NCBI GenBank assembly: GCA_029556545.1
Contig: JAKQEQ010000056.1
Span: forward strand, 1-64,000
DNA: 64,000 bases
Origin: Candidatus Hydrogenedentota bacterium
GTDB taxonomy: Bacteria; Hydrogenedentota; Hydrogenedentia; Hydrogenedentales; JAGMZX01
Direction of reading: 5' to 3'
The number at the start of each line of letters is the position of its first letter. Positions within the stretch are counted from its first letter, which is position 1. Below are positions 1-8,629 of this stretch, one piece after another. Made by a program: the position numbers and the translations under genes. Below the pieces are notes generated by a model, which made no database searches, was not told the DNA's origin, and was given only the letters and a program-made list of their open reading frames with translations.

Positions 1-2
1 AA

Positions 3-776
3 GGCGAGGGCGAGGGCGAGGAACCGCTTCCAGGGCAAACGCGCGTGTTCGCGAATATGGCGTTCGTTTGGATTCCGCCCGGCGAGTTCATGATGGGGTC
101 CGCCATGTCGCCCGAGGATGTGTACGCGACCTACGGCGGCGACAGCCCGCTGATATTCGAGAACGAGCACCCGCGCCACCGCGTGGTCATCACGCGGGGG
201 TTCTGGCTCGGCCGGTACGAGGTGACGCAGGCCGAATGGACGCGCCACATGCCGGACAATCCGTCGACGCATCGCGGCGACGACCTGCCCGTCGAAAGTA
301 TCTCATGGGACGATTGCCAGAGCTTCATCGCCGCGCTGAACGCCTTGGGCGAGGGCGCGTTCCGGCTTCCGACGGAAGCCGAGTGGGAGTACGCCTGCCG
401 GGCCGGCGCGGAGACCGAGTTCTTCTTCGGGGACGACGCGGCGCTCCTGGATGACTATGGGTGGCACGTCTTCAGCAGCGGAATGCCGTTTCCACCGACA
501 ACGCAGCCGGTCGGCCGCAAACTGCCTAGTCCCTGGAATCTATATGATATTCATGGCAATGTATGGGAGTTCTGTCAGGACCGGTATGGGGCGGACTACT
601 ATGCGGCGAGTCCCGAGATCGATCCCCAAGGCCCGGAAGCGGGGTCGTTGCGGGCGCTGCGCGGCGGCACGATGATGCGCACCGCCGTGCGCTGCCGCGC
701 CGCGTTCCGGTCCAGGAATGCGCCGTCGTTCGTTACGGCGGACCAGGGCGTTCGAATCTGCCGCGAGGCGGATTGA
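3..776 (+). CDS. SUMF1/formylglycine-enzyme-like protein, 5' end outside window
   Basis: The frame is open from the window edge and reads a Gly-Glu repeat (GEGEGEEPLPG) before the domain, so the gene starts upstream; the GTG at 45 is only an internal codon. From about residue 20 the sequence has the layout of the FGE-sulfatase (C-type-lectin-like) family: FVWIPPGEFMMGS, RHRVVITRGFWLGRYEVTQAEW, then RLPTEAEWEYACRAG, NVWEFCQDRYG and a final RALRGGTMM..RCRAAFR segment. Family members oxidise a sulfatase Cys to formylglycine, but most bacterial paralogues with this layout are secreted proteins without shown enzyme activity. The Gly-Glu linker suggests a modular surface protein whose N-terminal domains are not visible. 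Confidence 0.85.
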   Translation, partial: GEGEGEEPLPGQTRVFANMAFVWIPPGEFMMGSAMSPEDVYATYGGDSPLIFENEHPRHRVVITRGFWLGRYEVTQAEWTRHMPDNPSTHRGDDLPVESISWDDCQSFIAALNALGEGAFRLPTEAEWEYACRAGAETEFFFGDDAALLDDYGWHVFSSGMPFPPTTQPVGRKLPSPWNLYDIHGNVWEFCQDRYGADYYAASPEIDPQGPEAGSLRALRGGTMMRTAVRCRAAFRSRNAPSFVTADQGVRICREAD

Positions 777-784
777 GACCTCGG

Positions 785-1588
785 CTACTTCCGCTGGGCA
801 ATGGCTTTCGCCGCGATCCGGTCCATCAGTCCGGGAGCCAGGAATGCCAGCCAGTGCCCCATCTTGCCGCGCCGCGAGGTAAGCAGCAGCCGCTTGCGGC
901 GGCGCATCGCCTCGATGATGAGCCGGGCGCACGCATCCGCCGTCATGATCTGGTCTTCCTGCATGGGGCTCTTGCCGAGTGCGCCGCCGGCGCCGTTGAA
1001 CGCGCGGCGGTGCATCTCGGAGAGCACGAAATCTGGGGCCGCCATCGTGACCGATACGCCCGCCGCCGCGAGTTCGATGCGTAACGAGTTGAAGAACCCG
1101 AACATGGCGTGTTTGCTGGCGCTGTATCCGGTGCGCGTGGGCACGCCCGCGAGCCCCGCGACGCTGGACACGGCGACGATACGGCCGCGCGACTGTTTCA
1201 GATGCGGCAGGGCGTAATAGGTGCAATAGACGCAACTGAGATAGTTCAGACGCATCAACTGCTCGAAGATGGACAAGTCGGTTACGTCTTCGAGGGTGGT
1301 CCACATGGTGCGGCCCGCGTTGTTTACCAGCGCGTCGATGCGGCCGAATCGCGCGACCGTCTGGTCGATCAGCGCCTTGCAGGCGTCCTGCGAGGTAACG
1401 TCGGTCGGTGCGACCAACGCCTCCGCGCCGTGCGCTTCACACTCAGCCTTCAAGGATTCGAGCCGAACGACGTTGCGCGCGGCGAGCGCTAGTTTCGGTT
1501 TCTCCGGCGCGAGGCCGAGGCATATGGCACGGCCGATGCCCTCCGATGCGCCGGTGACGACGATGACTTGGTCGCGAAAAGTCTCCAT
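785..1588 (-). CDS. Short-chain dehydrogenase/reductase (classical SDR)
   Basis: This 267-residue protein has all classical SDR landmarks: the dinucleotide-binding TGASEGIG motif at residues 12-19, NNAG at 89-92, a Ser pair near 141-142 and the catalytic YSASK at 155-159. Length is normal for the family. It should reduce or oxidise an alcohol/carbonyl with NAD(P)(H); the substrate cannot be read from sequence. The C-terminus (GLMDRIAAKAIAQRK) is amphipathic and resembles SDRs annotated as DltE/YqjQ-like. It is the last gene of a minus-strand run with Dabb, Rieske and thioredoxin-like genes, though a 77-bp gap with a hairpin separates it from the Dabb gene. Confidence 0.9.
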   Translation of the reverse strand: METFRDQVIVVTGASEGIGRAICLGLAPEKPKLALAARNVVRLESLKAECEAHGAEALVAPTDVTSQDACKALIDQTVARFGRIDALVNNAGRTMWTTLEDVTDLSIFEQLMRLNYLSCVYCTYYALPHLKQSRGRIVAVSSVAGLAGVPTRTGYSASKHAMFGFFNSLRIELAAAGVSVTMAAPDFVLSEMHRRAFNGAGGALGKSPMQEDQIMTADACARLIIEAMRRRKRLLLTSRRGKMGHWLAFLAPGLMDRIAAKAIAQRK

Positions 1589-1638
1589 GCGCCCTCCCTT
1601 ATGCTACGTGTGGCAAGAGCATCCCGCGCATGATATGT

Positions 1639-1657
1639 CACGGGCGGGACGCCCGTG
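1639..1657. repeat. Perfect 8-bp hairpin between two minus-strand genes
   Basis: CACGGGCG and CGCCCGTG flank a 3-base loop. There is no T-tract on either side, so it is not a classical intrinsic terminator. It may be a small dispersed palindromic repeat or a processing site between the Dabb and SDR genes. Confidence 0.5.
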
Positions 1658-1665
1658 CCACGAGG

Positions 1666-1965
1666 TCAGATTACATCATAGACCAGCACCTTCGCCCAGT
1701 AGTTCGAGAACTGCTTGAGGAAGGCCTTGTGCAGCGGATGCGCCTGGTAGCGGTCGTGCGCATCGAGTTCTTCGAGCACGACGACAAGGCCGAACGTGTA
1801 TGATGCGTCCACGACGGGCCGCGGCGGCGTGGCGGCGGGCACGCCGACGTACAGGTCGACGACGCCCGGGATATCGCGCAGCGATTCGAGTCCCGCGCGG
1901 AACGCTTCGTATTCCGTCGCGTCGATGTCCTCTTTCAGCCAGAAGTATACGCTGTGTACAAGCAT
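1666..1965 (-). CDS. Dabb (stress-responsive alpha/beta-barrel) domain protein
   Basis: A 99-residue single-domain protein. It starts MLVHSVYFWLKED, typical of Dabb ferredoxin-like proteins, and contains the conserved D-A-SYTFGLVVVLEELDAHDRYQAHPLHKAFL segment (described in pieces; the HP before the last helix is characteristic). Members form dimeric alpha/beta barrels; some are cyclases or small-molecule-binding proteins, most are uncharacterised. It lies 33 bp downstream of the Rieske gene on the same strand and may be co-transcribed with it. Confidence 0.85.
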   Translation of the reverse strand: MLVHSVYFWLKEDIDATEYEAFRAGLESLRDIPGVVDLYVGVPAATPPRPVVDASYTFGLVVVLEELDAHDRYQAHPLHKAFLKQFSNYWAKVLVYDVI

Positions 1966-1998
1966 GCCGCCGCGCCTTTCAGGTTGTGGCCGCGTAAC

Positions 1999-2301
1999 TC
2001 AGTCTGGAACCTCGACCTGGAGCAAATCGCCCTCGACAATGACCCGGTAACGGCGAACACCATCCCACGGGGCCTTCGGCGCCGCCGCCAGGTCGAAGGC
2101 CCAGCCGTGCCACGGGCAGGTCACCGTTGTGCCCTCGACAAATCCCTCATGCAGCGATCCACCCGCGTGCGGACACGTGTCGTCGCAGGCGTAGAACGCG
2201 CCGCCGATGTTGAAGACCGCGATCGGCGCGTTGCCGTGCGACACGCAGCGGGCCATGCCCGGCGGCAGCTCGCTCGCTTTCCCCGCCTTAATCAGCGCCA
2301 T
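1999..2301 (-). CDS. Small Rieske [2Fe-2S] ferredoxin
   Basis: A 100-residue protein that is essentially one Rieske domain. Cluster ligands are visible as CPHAGG and CPWHGWAFD (Cys-x-His ... Cys-x-x-His). I start it at the ATG at 2301 (MALIKAGK), since the upstream extension is basic and atypical and the family normally starts just before the first strand. Such stand-alone ferredoxins (NirD/CarAc/BphF type) pass electrons to an oxygenase or reductase; no oxygenase is visible nearby. Gaps are 33 bp to the Dabb gene and 60 bp to the thioredoxin-like gene. Confidence 0.9.
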   Translation of the reverse strand: MALIKAGKASELPPGMARCVSHGNAPIAVFNIGGAFYACDDTCPHAGGSLHEGFVEGTTVTCPWHGWAFDLAAAPKAPWDGVRRYRVIVEGDLLQVEVPD

Positions 2302-2361
2302 CAGGACACTCCGAACGCGCGTTTGCAGGCGCCTGCATGGCAATCATCCACAGGCGGCCGT

Positions 2362-2943
2362 TCACTGCGTGAAGTAGTCGGGCGCATTGCCGGCTTTCCA
2401 CTTGATGTTGCAGCCGATACTCGCGCGCTGCACCACCGGCGGCTCCTCTCCGGCGAGCAGGGCGCGAAGGGCGACGCGCAGGTCATTGCCCGTGACGGGT
2501 ACGCCGTTACCGGGGCGGCTGTCGTCCAACTGGCCGCGATAGAAGAGCCGAAGGTCCGCGTCGAAGAGATAGAAATCGGGCGTGCAGGCCGCGCGGTATG
2601 CCTTCGCGACGGCCTGGGTTTCGTCGTAGAGATACGGGAACGTATAGCCGGCGTCTTGCGCTTCCTGCTTCATCTTAGCGGGGCTGTCGTCGGGGTAGTT
2701 CGCCACGTCGTTCGGCATGACGGCCACGACGCCGACACCCTCCCGCTGAAAGTCGTGCCCCAGGCGCGCAAGCTCCGCGCGCACGTGCTTGACGAACGGG
2801 CAATGATTGCAGATGAACATGACGAGCAGCCCTTTCTTGCCGCGGAAATCGGCCAAGGATACCGTGCCGCCGTCGACGTTGGGCAGGCTGAAGTCGGGCG
2901 CCTGCGTGCCCAGCGGAAGCATTGTCGAGTTTACAGCGACCAT
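2362..2943 (-). CDS. Thioredoxin-fold AhpC/TSA-like protein with CNHCP motif
   Basis: The 193-residue protein opens like a peroxiredoxin (LGTQAPDFSLPNVDGGTVSL) and carries CNHCPFVKH at about residues 45-53 where thioredoxins have CxxC. Further conserved parts are the segment around DETQAVAKAYRAACTPDFYLFD and YRGQLDDSRPGN. It matches the widespread 'thioredoxin family protein' group (PRX_like2 type), presumed to be soluble thiol-disulfide or peroxide-handling enzymes. It is the first gene of the minus-strand run Trx-Rieske-Dabb-(SDR). The 249 bp upstream of it show no further gene. Confidence 0.85.
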   Translation of the reverse strand: MVAVNSTMLPLGTQAPDFSLPNVDGGTVSLADFRGKKGLLVMFICNHCPFVKHVRAELARLGHDFQREGVGVVAVMPNDVANYPDDSPAKMKQEAQDAGYTFPYLYDETQAVAKAYRAACTPDFYLFDADLRLFYRGQLDDSRPGNGVPVTGNDLRVALRALLAGEEPPVVQRASIGCNIKWKAGNAPDYFTQ

Positions 2944-3192
2944 GATTCAGTTCTCCCTTGCTTGCGGCCTCGCCCAAGAAAACAAACACGAGGCACTATA
3001 GAAAGGATTTCTGCGTGTTGCAAGTCGGGAAGGCGCGCCTGCAATGCCGCTCAGAAAGTGTCTCGCCGCGTGGCGGCGTCGCTACGCTGCTTGTCGCGTG
3101 CGGCGAGACGAGCGCGGGTCATTCGCTCCCGCAGCCCGCCCTGGGCCAGAAACTCCTTTTCGAGCCGCTTGAGGCTGCGCGCCGGTCGTGCG

Positions 3193-4095
3193 TCACGAAC
3201 CGGCGTCAGTCCCGCGGACGAAGGGTTTCACTTGCGCCTTGCCCAGTGTGCCGCGATAGGCCTCGACGCGCTGGAGCCAAGTGGTCCCCAGACTGAGGGA
3301 GCGCGCGCCGCGCGGGCTTTGCGTCGGGGCGACGCTCAAGTTGCTCCGCACGTCGGCGGGCAGTGTGCGATAGCTGAGCGGCGGCGCTTCGGCTTTGGCG
3401 TAACTCGCGCCGCGGATGGCCGGGACCTCGCGTCCGGTCGGGTGCCGCAAGACACGGGTGGACTTGATCAGGTCCATGGGGTCGGTCCCGTATTCGTACA
3501 GGTAAACGGGGCCGTAAACGCCGGTGCCGATCTCGCGGTTGTTCGCGTCCACGACGATCAGGTCCGTTCCATACCGATAATCGAGCATCGCGTCCAGCCA
3601 GTCGAAGGGCAGGCCGGTTTCGTAGTCATACGCGCCGAAGATACGTCCCTCCGAGAAGCCGTCGTTGTAGCCGTCGCTGAAGCCGCCGTCCAGCCACTCG
3701 ATGTGTTCGTCGCCCGCGATGTACTGCGGCCAATCAATGGCGAAAGCGGCGTCGTAGCCTTCGCTGAACCCGATGGTGAAGGCGTAGTCGTAATCGACGA
3801 AGTAGCCGTCGTTATAGGCGTACCATACTCCGTCCCAGAAGCCCGCCTCGTATGAGCCGTCGTCGTAATAGGGGATATCCGAGCCCTGGTAGTAGATGGG
3901 GCCGCCGTCGACGGTGTAGTAGCCGTCGTCGAAACCGGTCCAGTACCAGTCATCCTGGAGAAAGCCCTCGTCAAAACCAGCGTCATATTCGGGATTCGCG
4001 ATTTCGTCAATCGGGCAGCCGGCGAGCATCGCGGCCACGGCAACCATGCCGGGAAAGGCTAACGCCCGCGTGTTGGAGGAGAGTTTCCGCATCAT
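3193..4095 (-). CDS. Gly/Asp/Tyr-rich repeat lipoprotein
   Basis: I place the start at 4095 (MMRKLSSNTRALAF...), preceded by AAAGG about 10 bases upstream; this gives a signal peptide ending in the lipobox LAGC. The mature part (about residues 30-190) consists of irregular, very acidic and aromatic repeats of the type GF-x-DGY/GF-x-EGY (FDEGF, GFDDGYY, GFSEGYD, GFSDGYNDGFSEG), followed by a more ordinary basic C-terminal 100 residues. I recognise no family. It lies 53 bp downstream of the FecR/DUF6600 gene on the same strand, so the two are probably co-expressed and could form an envelope-associated pair. Confidence 0.8.
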   Translation of the reverse strand: MMRKLSSNTRALAFPGMVAVAAMLAGCPIDEIANPEYDAGFDEGFLQDDWYWTGFDDGYYTVDGGPIYYQGSDIPYYDDGSYEAGFWDGVWYAYNDGYFVDYDYAFTIGFSEGYDAAFAIDWPQYIAGDEHIEWLDGGFSDGYNDGFSEGRIFGAYDYETGLPFDWLDAMLDYRYGTDLIVVDANNREIGTGVYGPVYLYEYGTDPMDLIKSTRVLRHPTGREVPAIRGASYAKAEAPPLSYRTLPADVRSNLSVAPTQSPRGARSLSLGTTWLQRVEAYRGTLGKAQVKPFVRGTDAGS

Positions 4096-4148
4096 AGTGC
4101 TTGTACCTTTGTTCTCTGACACTAATTCACTATTCCAATTGCACGCCA

Positions 4149-6266
4149 TTATCGGCCCCGCCCGCCGGGGGCAGACCGGGTTGGGGCGCTCGAACCACGG
4201 GACGGCGCAGGGCTGCTCGGCGCGGTGTACGTGCGCGACGGCGCAGGGGCGCTCGGGGCCGTGTAGCTGCGCGATGGCGCGGAACTACGCGGGACCGTAT
4301 ATGTGCGCGACGGCACAGGGGCGCTCGGGGCCGTGTATGTGCGCGATGGCGCAGGGCTGCTGGGCGCGGATCGCGTAACCGGCGCACTGGGCGTCGGCGC
4401 GGCCGTGCGCGGGCTCGGGGCCGACCGAGTGGGCGCCGTGCGCACGGAGGTGCTGTCCGAGCGCGAAGGACCCGGAACCGTCCGCGTCACGGATGGCCCG
4501 GACGGGGTCGGCGTGGTCCTGATGGTCGGGCCGGTGGACCGCGACGGTCCCGAAGGGGCGGTCCGACCCGTGGAAGAAGCCGCCGGGGGCTCCGTGCGAA
4601 TTGACGGGCCCTTACGCTCGCCCGGTGTCCGCGGCGACACGGCGTCGGGCCGGGTCACCGAGGGCGCGGTGCGTTCCGGAGGCGACGCCGACGGCGCGCC
4701 TGGCGCGCCCGAACGGTCCGTGCGCGTGCGCCCGCGCGCGGCTTCGTTATCGACGTCGCTGCGCGCATTACGCACGGCGGCCGGCGCGCCGTCGCGGCCA
4801 ACGTCACCGCGCAGGAAGGCGTCGCGGCTGGGGCGTTCGATTTGGTTGATGGTGCGCACGTTCGCGCTGCGCCCGCCGGTGGCCGAGGCGGTGCGGACGC
4901 TACGCGGCGCGGCGGGGTCCACCGTGGAGAAGCGTTCGCGTCCGGCGCTGGCTTCGAGGACTCGCACACGATCAGTGGCGGCGCGCCCCGAAGGGCCATA
5001 GACTTCCGGTCCGCGGATGCTGCGCGGGGGATTGTAGTCGCGCACGGTGAGCCGGTTGTCCTGATAGGGGATGCGGTGGCGGTCGGGGTAACGGCTGCCG
5101 CCGTAGATGTTCCATATGGTCACGTTGTTGGCGTAAATGGTGGGGATGTTACTCCCATACAGCGGGCGAATGTAGCTCGGGCCCCAGTAGACGTAGTCAA
5201 CGGGCGCGAAGCTGCATGCATAGAAGTTCCATCGCAGGCCGCCGAGAGAGAAATACGACGCATTGCCCCAGAACACGGGCCTGTTGTAGAAGTCGATGGG
5301 CGTCCAGACGAAGTAGGGTCCATAGCGCGCGGTGGCGACCCAGGCCGGCGCCCAGATGGGGTCGTAACTCCAGCACCAGCCGTAGGTCGGGAAGTAGTTC
5401 CAGCGTCCGTAGTGCGACGTGATGTAGGAGAAGCCGTAGTGGCCGACCCAGACGTGGCCGTATGTCGGGACGTAGCTCCAATGGCCGTAGCGATACGGCA
5501 CGTAGTCCACGACAACGGTGGGACGCCAGTAGTGGCGATTCTCGACGTACACCCACTCGCCGGACGAGGCGAGTTCCGCCGCGCCCAGTGTGGTCGGCGT
5601 CACCGTGACGGTGCTGGGGACGCGACTGATGCCATTGACGAGGATTTCACAGCGCTCCCGGTTCCATGTATCGAAGGCGTCCTCGACCGCCCGGTCGAAG
5701 GCGACGGGGAGCGAGGGGAGCATACCGGGGTCGACGTACACACGCTGGGCGTCGACCACGGTAACGGGCTGGTCCCCGTTTGCACGGACAGTGGCGCGGC
5801 CCCAGCGCACCGACACCACCGTCGCGCCGTTTGCCGCGACGTCCACGCGGGAGTTCGTGTTCTTGTCCACCTGGACCGTGCCGGCCGGCGTGGTCACAAC
5901 GAACTCGCCGGTGGCGCGGTTAAGCCGATGAACATAGACCGACCCGACCCAGACACGCACGGTCGCGCTCGGGGGCAAGGCGGTGATTTCCGCCTTGCTG
6001 CCGTCGGCCATGCGGAGGTACGAGCCGCCGGCGAACTCGACCTCGGCAGTGCCCCGCTGGTCCACCCAGAGGGTGTCCCCGCCGAAGACCAACGTATTCG
6101 TCGGCGCATTGGCCCAGTCCGCGTCCTCGCGTCCCTGGACCATCGTGCTGCCGGCGTCAAAACTCACGCGCGCGTGCAACGCCTCCTGCGCGGAGACTGT
6201 CGGCGCCATAAGCAGGCTTGCGCCAAGGAGTAGCGCCAATCCTGGTAGTGTGCGACTGTTCTTCAT
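4149..6266 (-). CDS. Secreted FecR-domain / DUF6600-like protein with Pro-Ser-rich tail
   Basis: The 705-residue protein starts with a clear signal peptide (MKNSRTLPGLALLLGASLLM..VSAQE). Residues about 30-180 resemble a FecR domain (GDTLWVDQRGTAEVEF, GSYLRMADGSKAEI, VWVGSVYVHRL, TPAGTVQV). Residues about 230-400 are a Trp/Tyr-rich block (HWSYVPTYGHVWVGHYG, WAPAWVATARYGP) typical of DUF6600-type proteins. From about 410 the chain becomes low-complexity Pro/Ser/Arg/Thr with imperfect SAPSRTYTAP repeats to the end. The whole points to an envelope or surface protein. The repeated 3' end explains the repetitive DNA at 4190-4430. Confidence 0.85.
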   Translation of the reverse strand: MKNSRTLPGLALLLGASLLMAPTVSAQEALHARVSFDAGSTMVQGREDADWANAPTNTLVFGGDTLWVDQRGTAEVEFAGGSYLRMADGSKAEITALPPSATVRVWVGSVYVHRLNRATGEFVVTTPAGTVQVDKNTNSRVDVAANGATVVSVRWGRATVRANGDQPVTVVDAQRVYVDPGMLPSLPVAFDRAVEDAFDTWNRERCEILVNGISRVPSTVTVTPTTLGAAELASSGEWVYVENRHYWRPTVVVDYVPYRYGHWSYVPTYGHVWVGHYGFSYITSHYGRWNYFPTYGWCWSYDPIWAPAWVATARYGPYFVWTPIDFYNRPVFWGNASYFSLGGLRWNFYACSFAPVDYVYWGPSYIRPLYGSNIPTIYANNVTIWNIYGGSRYPDRHRIPYQDNRLTVRDYNPPRSIRGPEVYGPSGRAATDRVRVLEASAGRERFSTVDPAAPRSVRTASATGGRSANVRTINQIERPSRDAFLRGDVGRDGAPAAVRNARSDVDNEAARGRTRTDRSGAPGAPSASPPERTAPSVTRPDAVSPRTPGERKGPSIRTEPPAASSTGRTAPSGPSRSTGPTIRTTPTPSGPSVTRTVPGPSRSDSTSVRTAPTRSAPSPRTAAPTPSAPVTRSAPSSPAPSRTYTAPSAPVPSRTYTVPRSSAPSRSYTAPSAPAPSRTYTAPSSPAPSRGSSAPTRSAPGGRGR

Positions 6267-6640
6267 GGTTCATTCTCCTCTGTGCGCCTTCAGGCGCTTC
6301 GTCATACCAGACGAAGCGGGCGCGCCGCCATTCAATAGTGGCCTGGCGTTTGCGCGAGGCTGGGTGCAGGAGAAGGGCCGCAATCGGCCGCCGCCAACGT
6401 GGCGGGCGGGAGGCAAGACCGTCTCCCCTGCCCCGATCCAGGCGCTGTGCACCGCGTCGGTCTACGAGGCGATCTAAGCGGCTGTTGGCGCAGCGGGGCG
6501 TGTCGGTTTTGTCTTTCCTGTCAGGCACATCGTTTGATCTATTGTGTTTCTCGCCAGCCTTCATTCTTGTTACACTACGGTTGCGAATCGGTCGGGACAC
6601 TTTCGCGGCGAGTCGCACAAACACACGATAATATACGCTA
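6267..6640. other. Divergent intergenic region
   Basis: This stretch separates the divergent FecR/DUF6600 and P1B-ATPase-like genes. It holds the ribosome-binding region of the former (GAGGAGAATG on the minus strand). Directly before the ATG at 6641 the plus strand has an AT-rich GATAATATA, possibly a -10 element. No gene or clear terminator was found. Confidence 0.4.
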
Positions 6641-8443
6641 ATGAACGCAAACATACATAAAAGTCTGCATATCATCATTTCCCGATCACCGATCTTGGCG
6701 TGGAGCCTGGCCGCCGTCGTGGTTGCGTTGCATATCATCAGCACGCAGGCGCCGTCACAGAAGATACTCTGGCTGGGCGGAATATGCGGGGCGATCTTCC
6801 TGCTGACCGTGGGGGTACCGCTGGCTTCGTGGGGGCTTCGGGATGCGTGGCGTCGCTGGCACTCCGAAGCGTCGTTGTTTGCGGTTCCTCTATTCATTGT
6901 CCTGCTTTGCAGTCTTTCGGCGCGGTTGGGGCCGCCGCTGGCCGTCGCCGCGGCGACGGCGGCGGCGATGCACGTCACACAGCGTCGCATATACGGCCCG
7001 TTCAGGAGGCTGGAGACGGACGAGGCGGGCGCGCCTGCTCACGACGCAGAAGCAGCCGGCCGAGACGATACGGATGCGAGCGCGTGCGTCGGCACAGAAG
7101 AAGGGGGGGCGATTTCGAGCGAGCAGGCGGCGCGCGCGGTGGGTTGGGCCGGGCTCTGCTGTGCCGTCTTGGCGCTGGTTCTGTGGTTGCTTGTGCCCGC
7201 CCTGTCCGAGTTCTGGCGGTCCTGGGGCGGACCTTGGGCGGCGTTCCGGTTGATGGACGATGCGCCGGCCTGGACGCGCGGGGTGTATGCCGCCCTCGCG
7301 GCGCTGTCGGTATTAAGTCCCTTCGCGGTGCGTACGGGTTTTCGCGCGGTGATGGCGCAAGCGTGCGAGACGGGTCGCGCGTGGGGCATGCTGTTCCGGG
7401 ACGCTTCGGCGACGCGGACGCTGGGCGGAGTGACGCTCGCGGTCTTCGATAAGACCGGCACGCTGACCGAAGGGCGGCCATCGGTGCGCGAGGTTGCTTG
7501 CACGCGCGGCGTGACGGATCGGGGAATCCTGGCATGGGCCGCGGCGGTCGAGGCCCATGCGGCCCATGCGCTGGCGCGGGCCGTTATCGAGAGGTGTCAA
7601 CGCGACGGTATCTCCATCGAAGCGGCGGAAGATTACGAACCGGTTCCGGGGTTGGGCGGGGCCGCGCGGAAGGGCGAGGCAACGGTGCTGGTGGGGCGAC
7701 CCCGCCTGCTTCGGGAACGCGGCGTGGACTTGTCGGAGATGGAAGACGTCATCGCCGGACACCAGTCTCGGGGGGAGACCGTCGTCGTGGTGGCGGTAAA
7801 CGGACGTTTGGTGGGCGCGCTGGCGATGCACGACGCCTTGCGGCGTGATTCGGTCCGCGCGACGAAACTGCTGCGGGCTCTCGGCGTGCGCGCCGCGCTC
7901 ATCAGCGGCGACAACAAGGCGACGGCGACCGTGCTCGCGGAGCAGGCCGGGATCGAGCAAGTGGTCGCGGACGTGTTGCCCGGGGACCGCGCCTACGCGC
8001 TGGACCAGTTGCGGAGCGAGACCATCGGCAAGACGCTGTTTGTGAGCGCCTCTCCGGAAGACCGGGGCTTGTTGGCGCACGCGGACGCGGGGGCGGCGCT
8101 GTGCCCGGGGAAGGAATGCGGACCGCCGGAAGCGTCCGTCACCTTGACGGGGGGAGCATTGATTGGCGTTCCGTATGCGGTGCTGCTTGCCCGCGAGGCG
8201 CTGTCGAAAGCCATGATCAACGCGGTCTGGATCGTCGCGTACCATATCGTGGCGCTGGCGCTCGCGGTACTGGGTTTCATCCATCCGGCGGTCGGCGTTG
8301 GGATCTCGACGCTTGCGTGGGCGATAACGCATTGGAACGCGCGGCGCTTGGGGCGCTTCGATCCCGAGGCGTTCGGGCGGGAGATACTCGAGCGCGCGGC
8401 CCGGCGCGGCTTCACGGACGGATGGACGGGGGCTTGCCGCTGA
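6641..8443 (+). CDS. Degenerate P1B-type ATPase-like protein (no actuator, no CPC, no GDGxND)
   Basis: The 600-residue protein is recognisable as a heavy-metal P1B ATPase from the phosphorylation motif DKTGTLTEG (Asp270), the following P/N-domain layout and SGDNKATATVLAEQAGI (Asp424). Key family features are missing. The membrane CPC region reads LSPFAVRTG. Where the roughly 100-residue actuator with TGE should be there is only a short acidic/Ala-rich linker (about residues 125-170). The nucleotide-domain HP of S-x-HPLA is HALA. The hinge GDGxND reads SASPED (its first Asp replaced by Ala470). Hydrophobic helices remain at both ends. It may be a non-transporting regulatory or scavenging pseudo-ATPase rather than a pump. 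The arsenic genes lie several kb away on the other strand. Confidence 0.75.
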   Translation: MNANIHKSLHIIISRSPILAWSLAAVVVALHIISTQAPSQKILWLGGICGAIFLLTVGVPLASWGLRDAWRRWHSEASLFAVPLFIVLLCSLSARLGPPLAVAAATAAAMHVTQRRIYGPFRRLETDEAGAPAHDAEAAGRDDTDASACVGTEEGGAISSEQAARAVGWAGLCCAVLALVLWLLVPALSEFWRSWGGPWAAFRLMDDAPAWTRGVYAALAALSVLSPFAVRTGFRAVMAQACETGRAWGMLFRDASATRTLGGVTLAVFDKTGTLTEGRPSVREVACTRGVTDRGILAWAAAVEAHAAHALARAVIERCQRDGISIEAAEDYEPVPGLGGAARKGEATVLVGRPRLLRERGVDLSEMEDVIAGHQSRGETVVVVAVNGRLVGALAMHDALRRDSVRATKLLRALGVRAALISGDNKATATVLAEQAGIEQVVADVLPGDRAYALDQLRSETIGKTLFVSASPEDRGLLAHADAGAALCPGKECGPPEASVTLTGGALIGVPYAVLLAREALSKAMINAVWIVAYHIVALALAVLGFIHPAVGVGISTLAWAITHWNARRLGRFDPEAFGREILERAARRGFTDGWTGACR

Positions 8444-8510
8444 ATCGAAGTTGATCCACCGGTGCTGCCGGTGAGAATTCATTAGGCCCTGCCGTCCCCG
8501 CGCAGTAATT

Positions 8511-8629
8511 CGTGCTCGTAGTCGTGCTCGTGCTCGTAATCGGGAGTCCGATTCGTTGTCGTGCTCTGGCTCGTTCACTTGCACGAGCGGAAGACTCGAT
8601 TACGATTACGAGCACGAGCACGAGCACGC
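8511..8629. repeat. Long imperfect inverted repeat of CGTGCT/CGTAAT units
   Basis: The left arm (8511-8541) is built of CGTGCT and CGTAAT hexamer-like units; the right arm (8597-8629) is its near-perfect reverse complement (CGATTACGATTACGAGC...). About 55 bases separate the arms. It sits in the 346-bp gap between the P1B-like gene and the GDPD gene. It could fold into a large cruciform or RNA hairpin. The rest of the gap (8444-8510 and 8630-8789) shows no gene. Confidence 0.7.

Noticed and set aside
1954-3855. A 633-codon open frame on the plus strand across the Dabb, Rieske and thioredoxin genes
   Set aside because: It is antisense to three genes with clear motifs; its composition (Arg/Ala/Val-rich, no domain) is the usual shadow of GC-rich coding DNA.
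4190-4430. Repetitive DNA near the 3' end of the FecR/DUF6600 gene as an independent repeat element
   Set aside because: It is explained by the repeated SAPSRTYTAP-type codons of the Pro-Ser-rich tail.
4842-6233. A 463-codon plus-strand frame opposite the FecR/DUF6600 gene
   Set aside because: The minus-strand product has a signal peptide and known domains; the plus frame is a low-complexity shadow.
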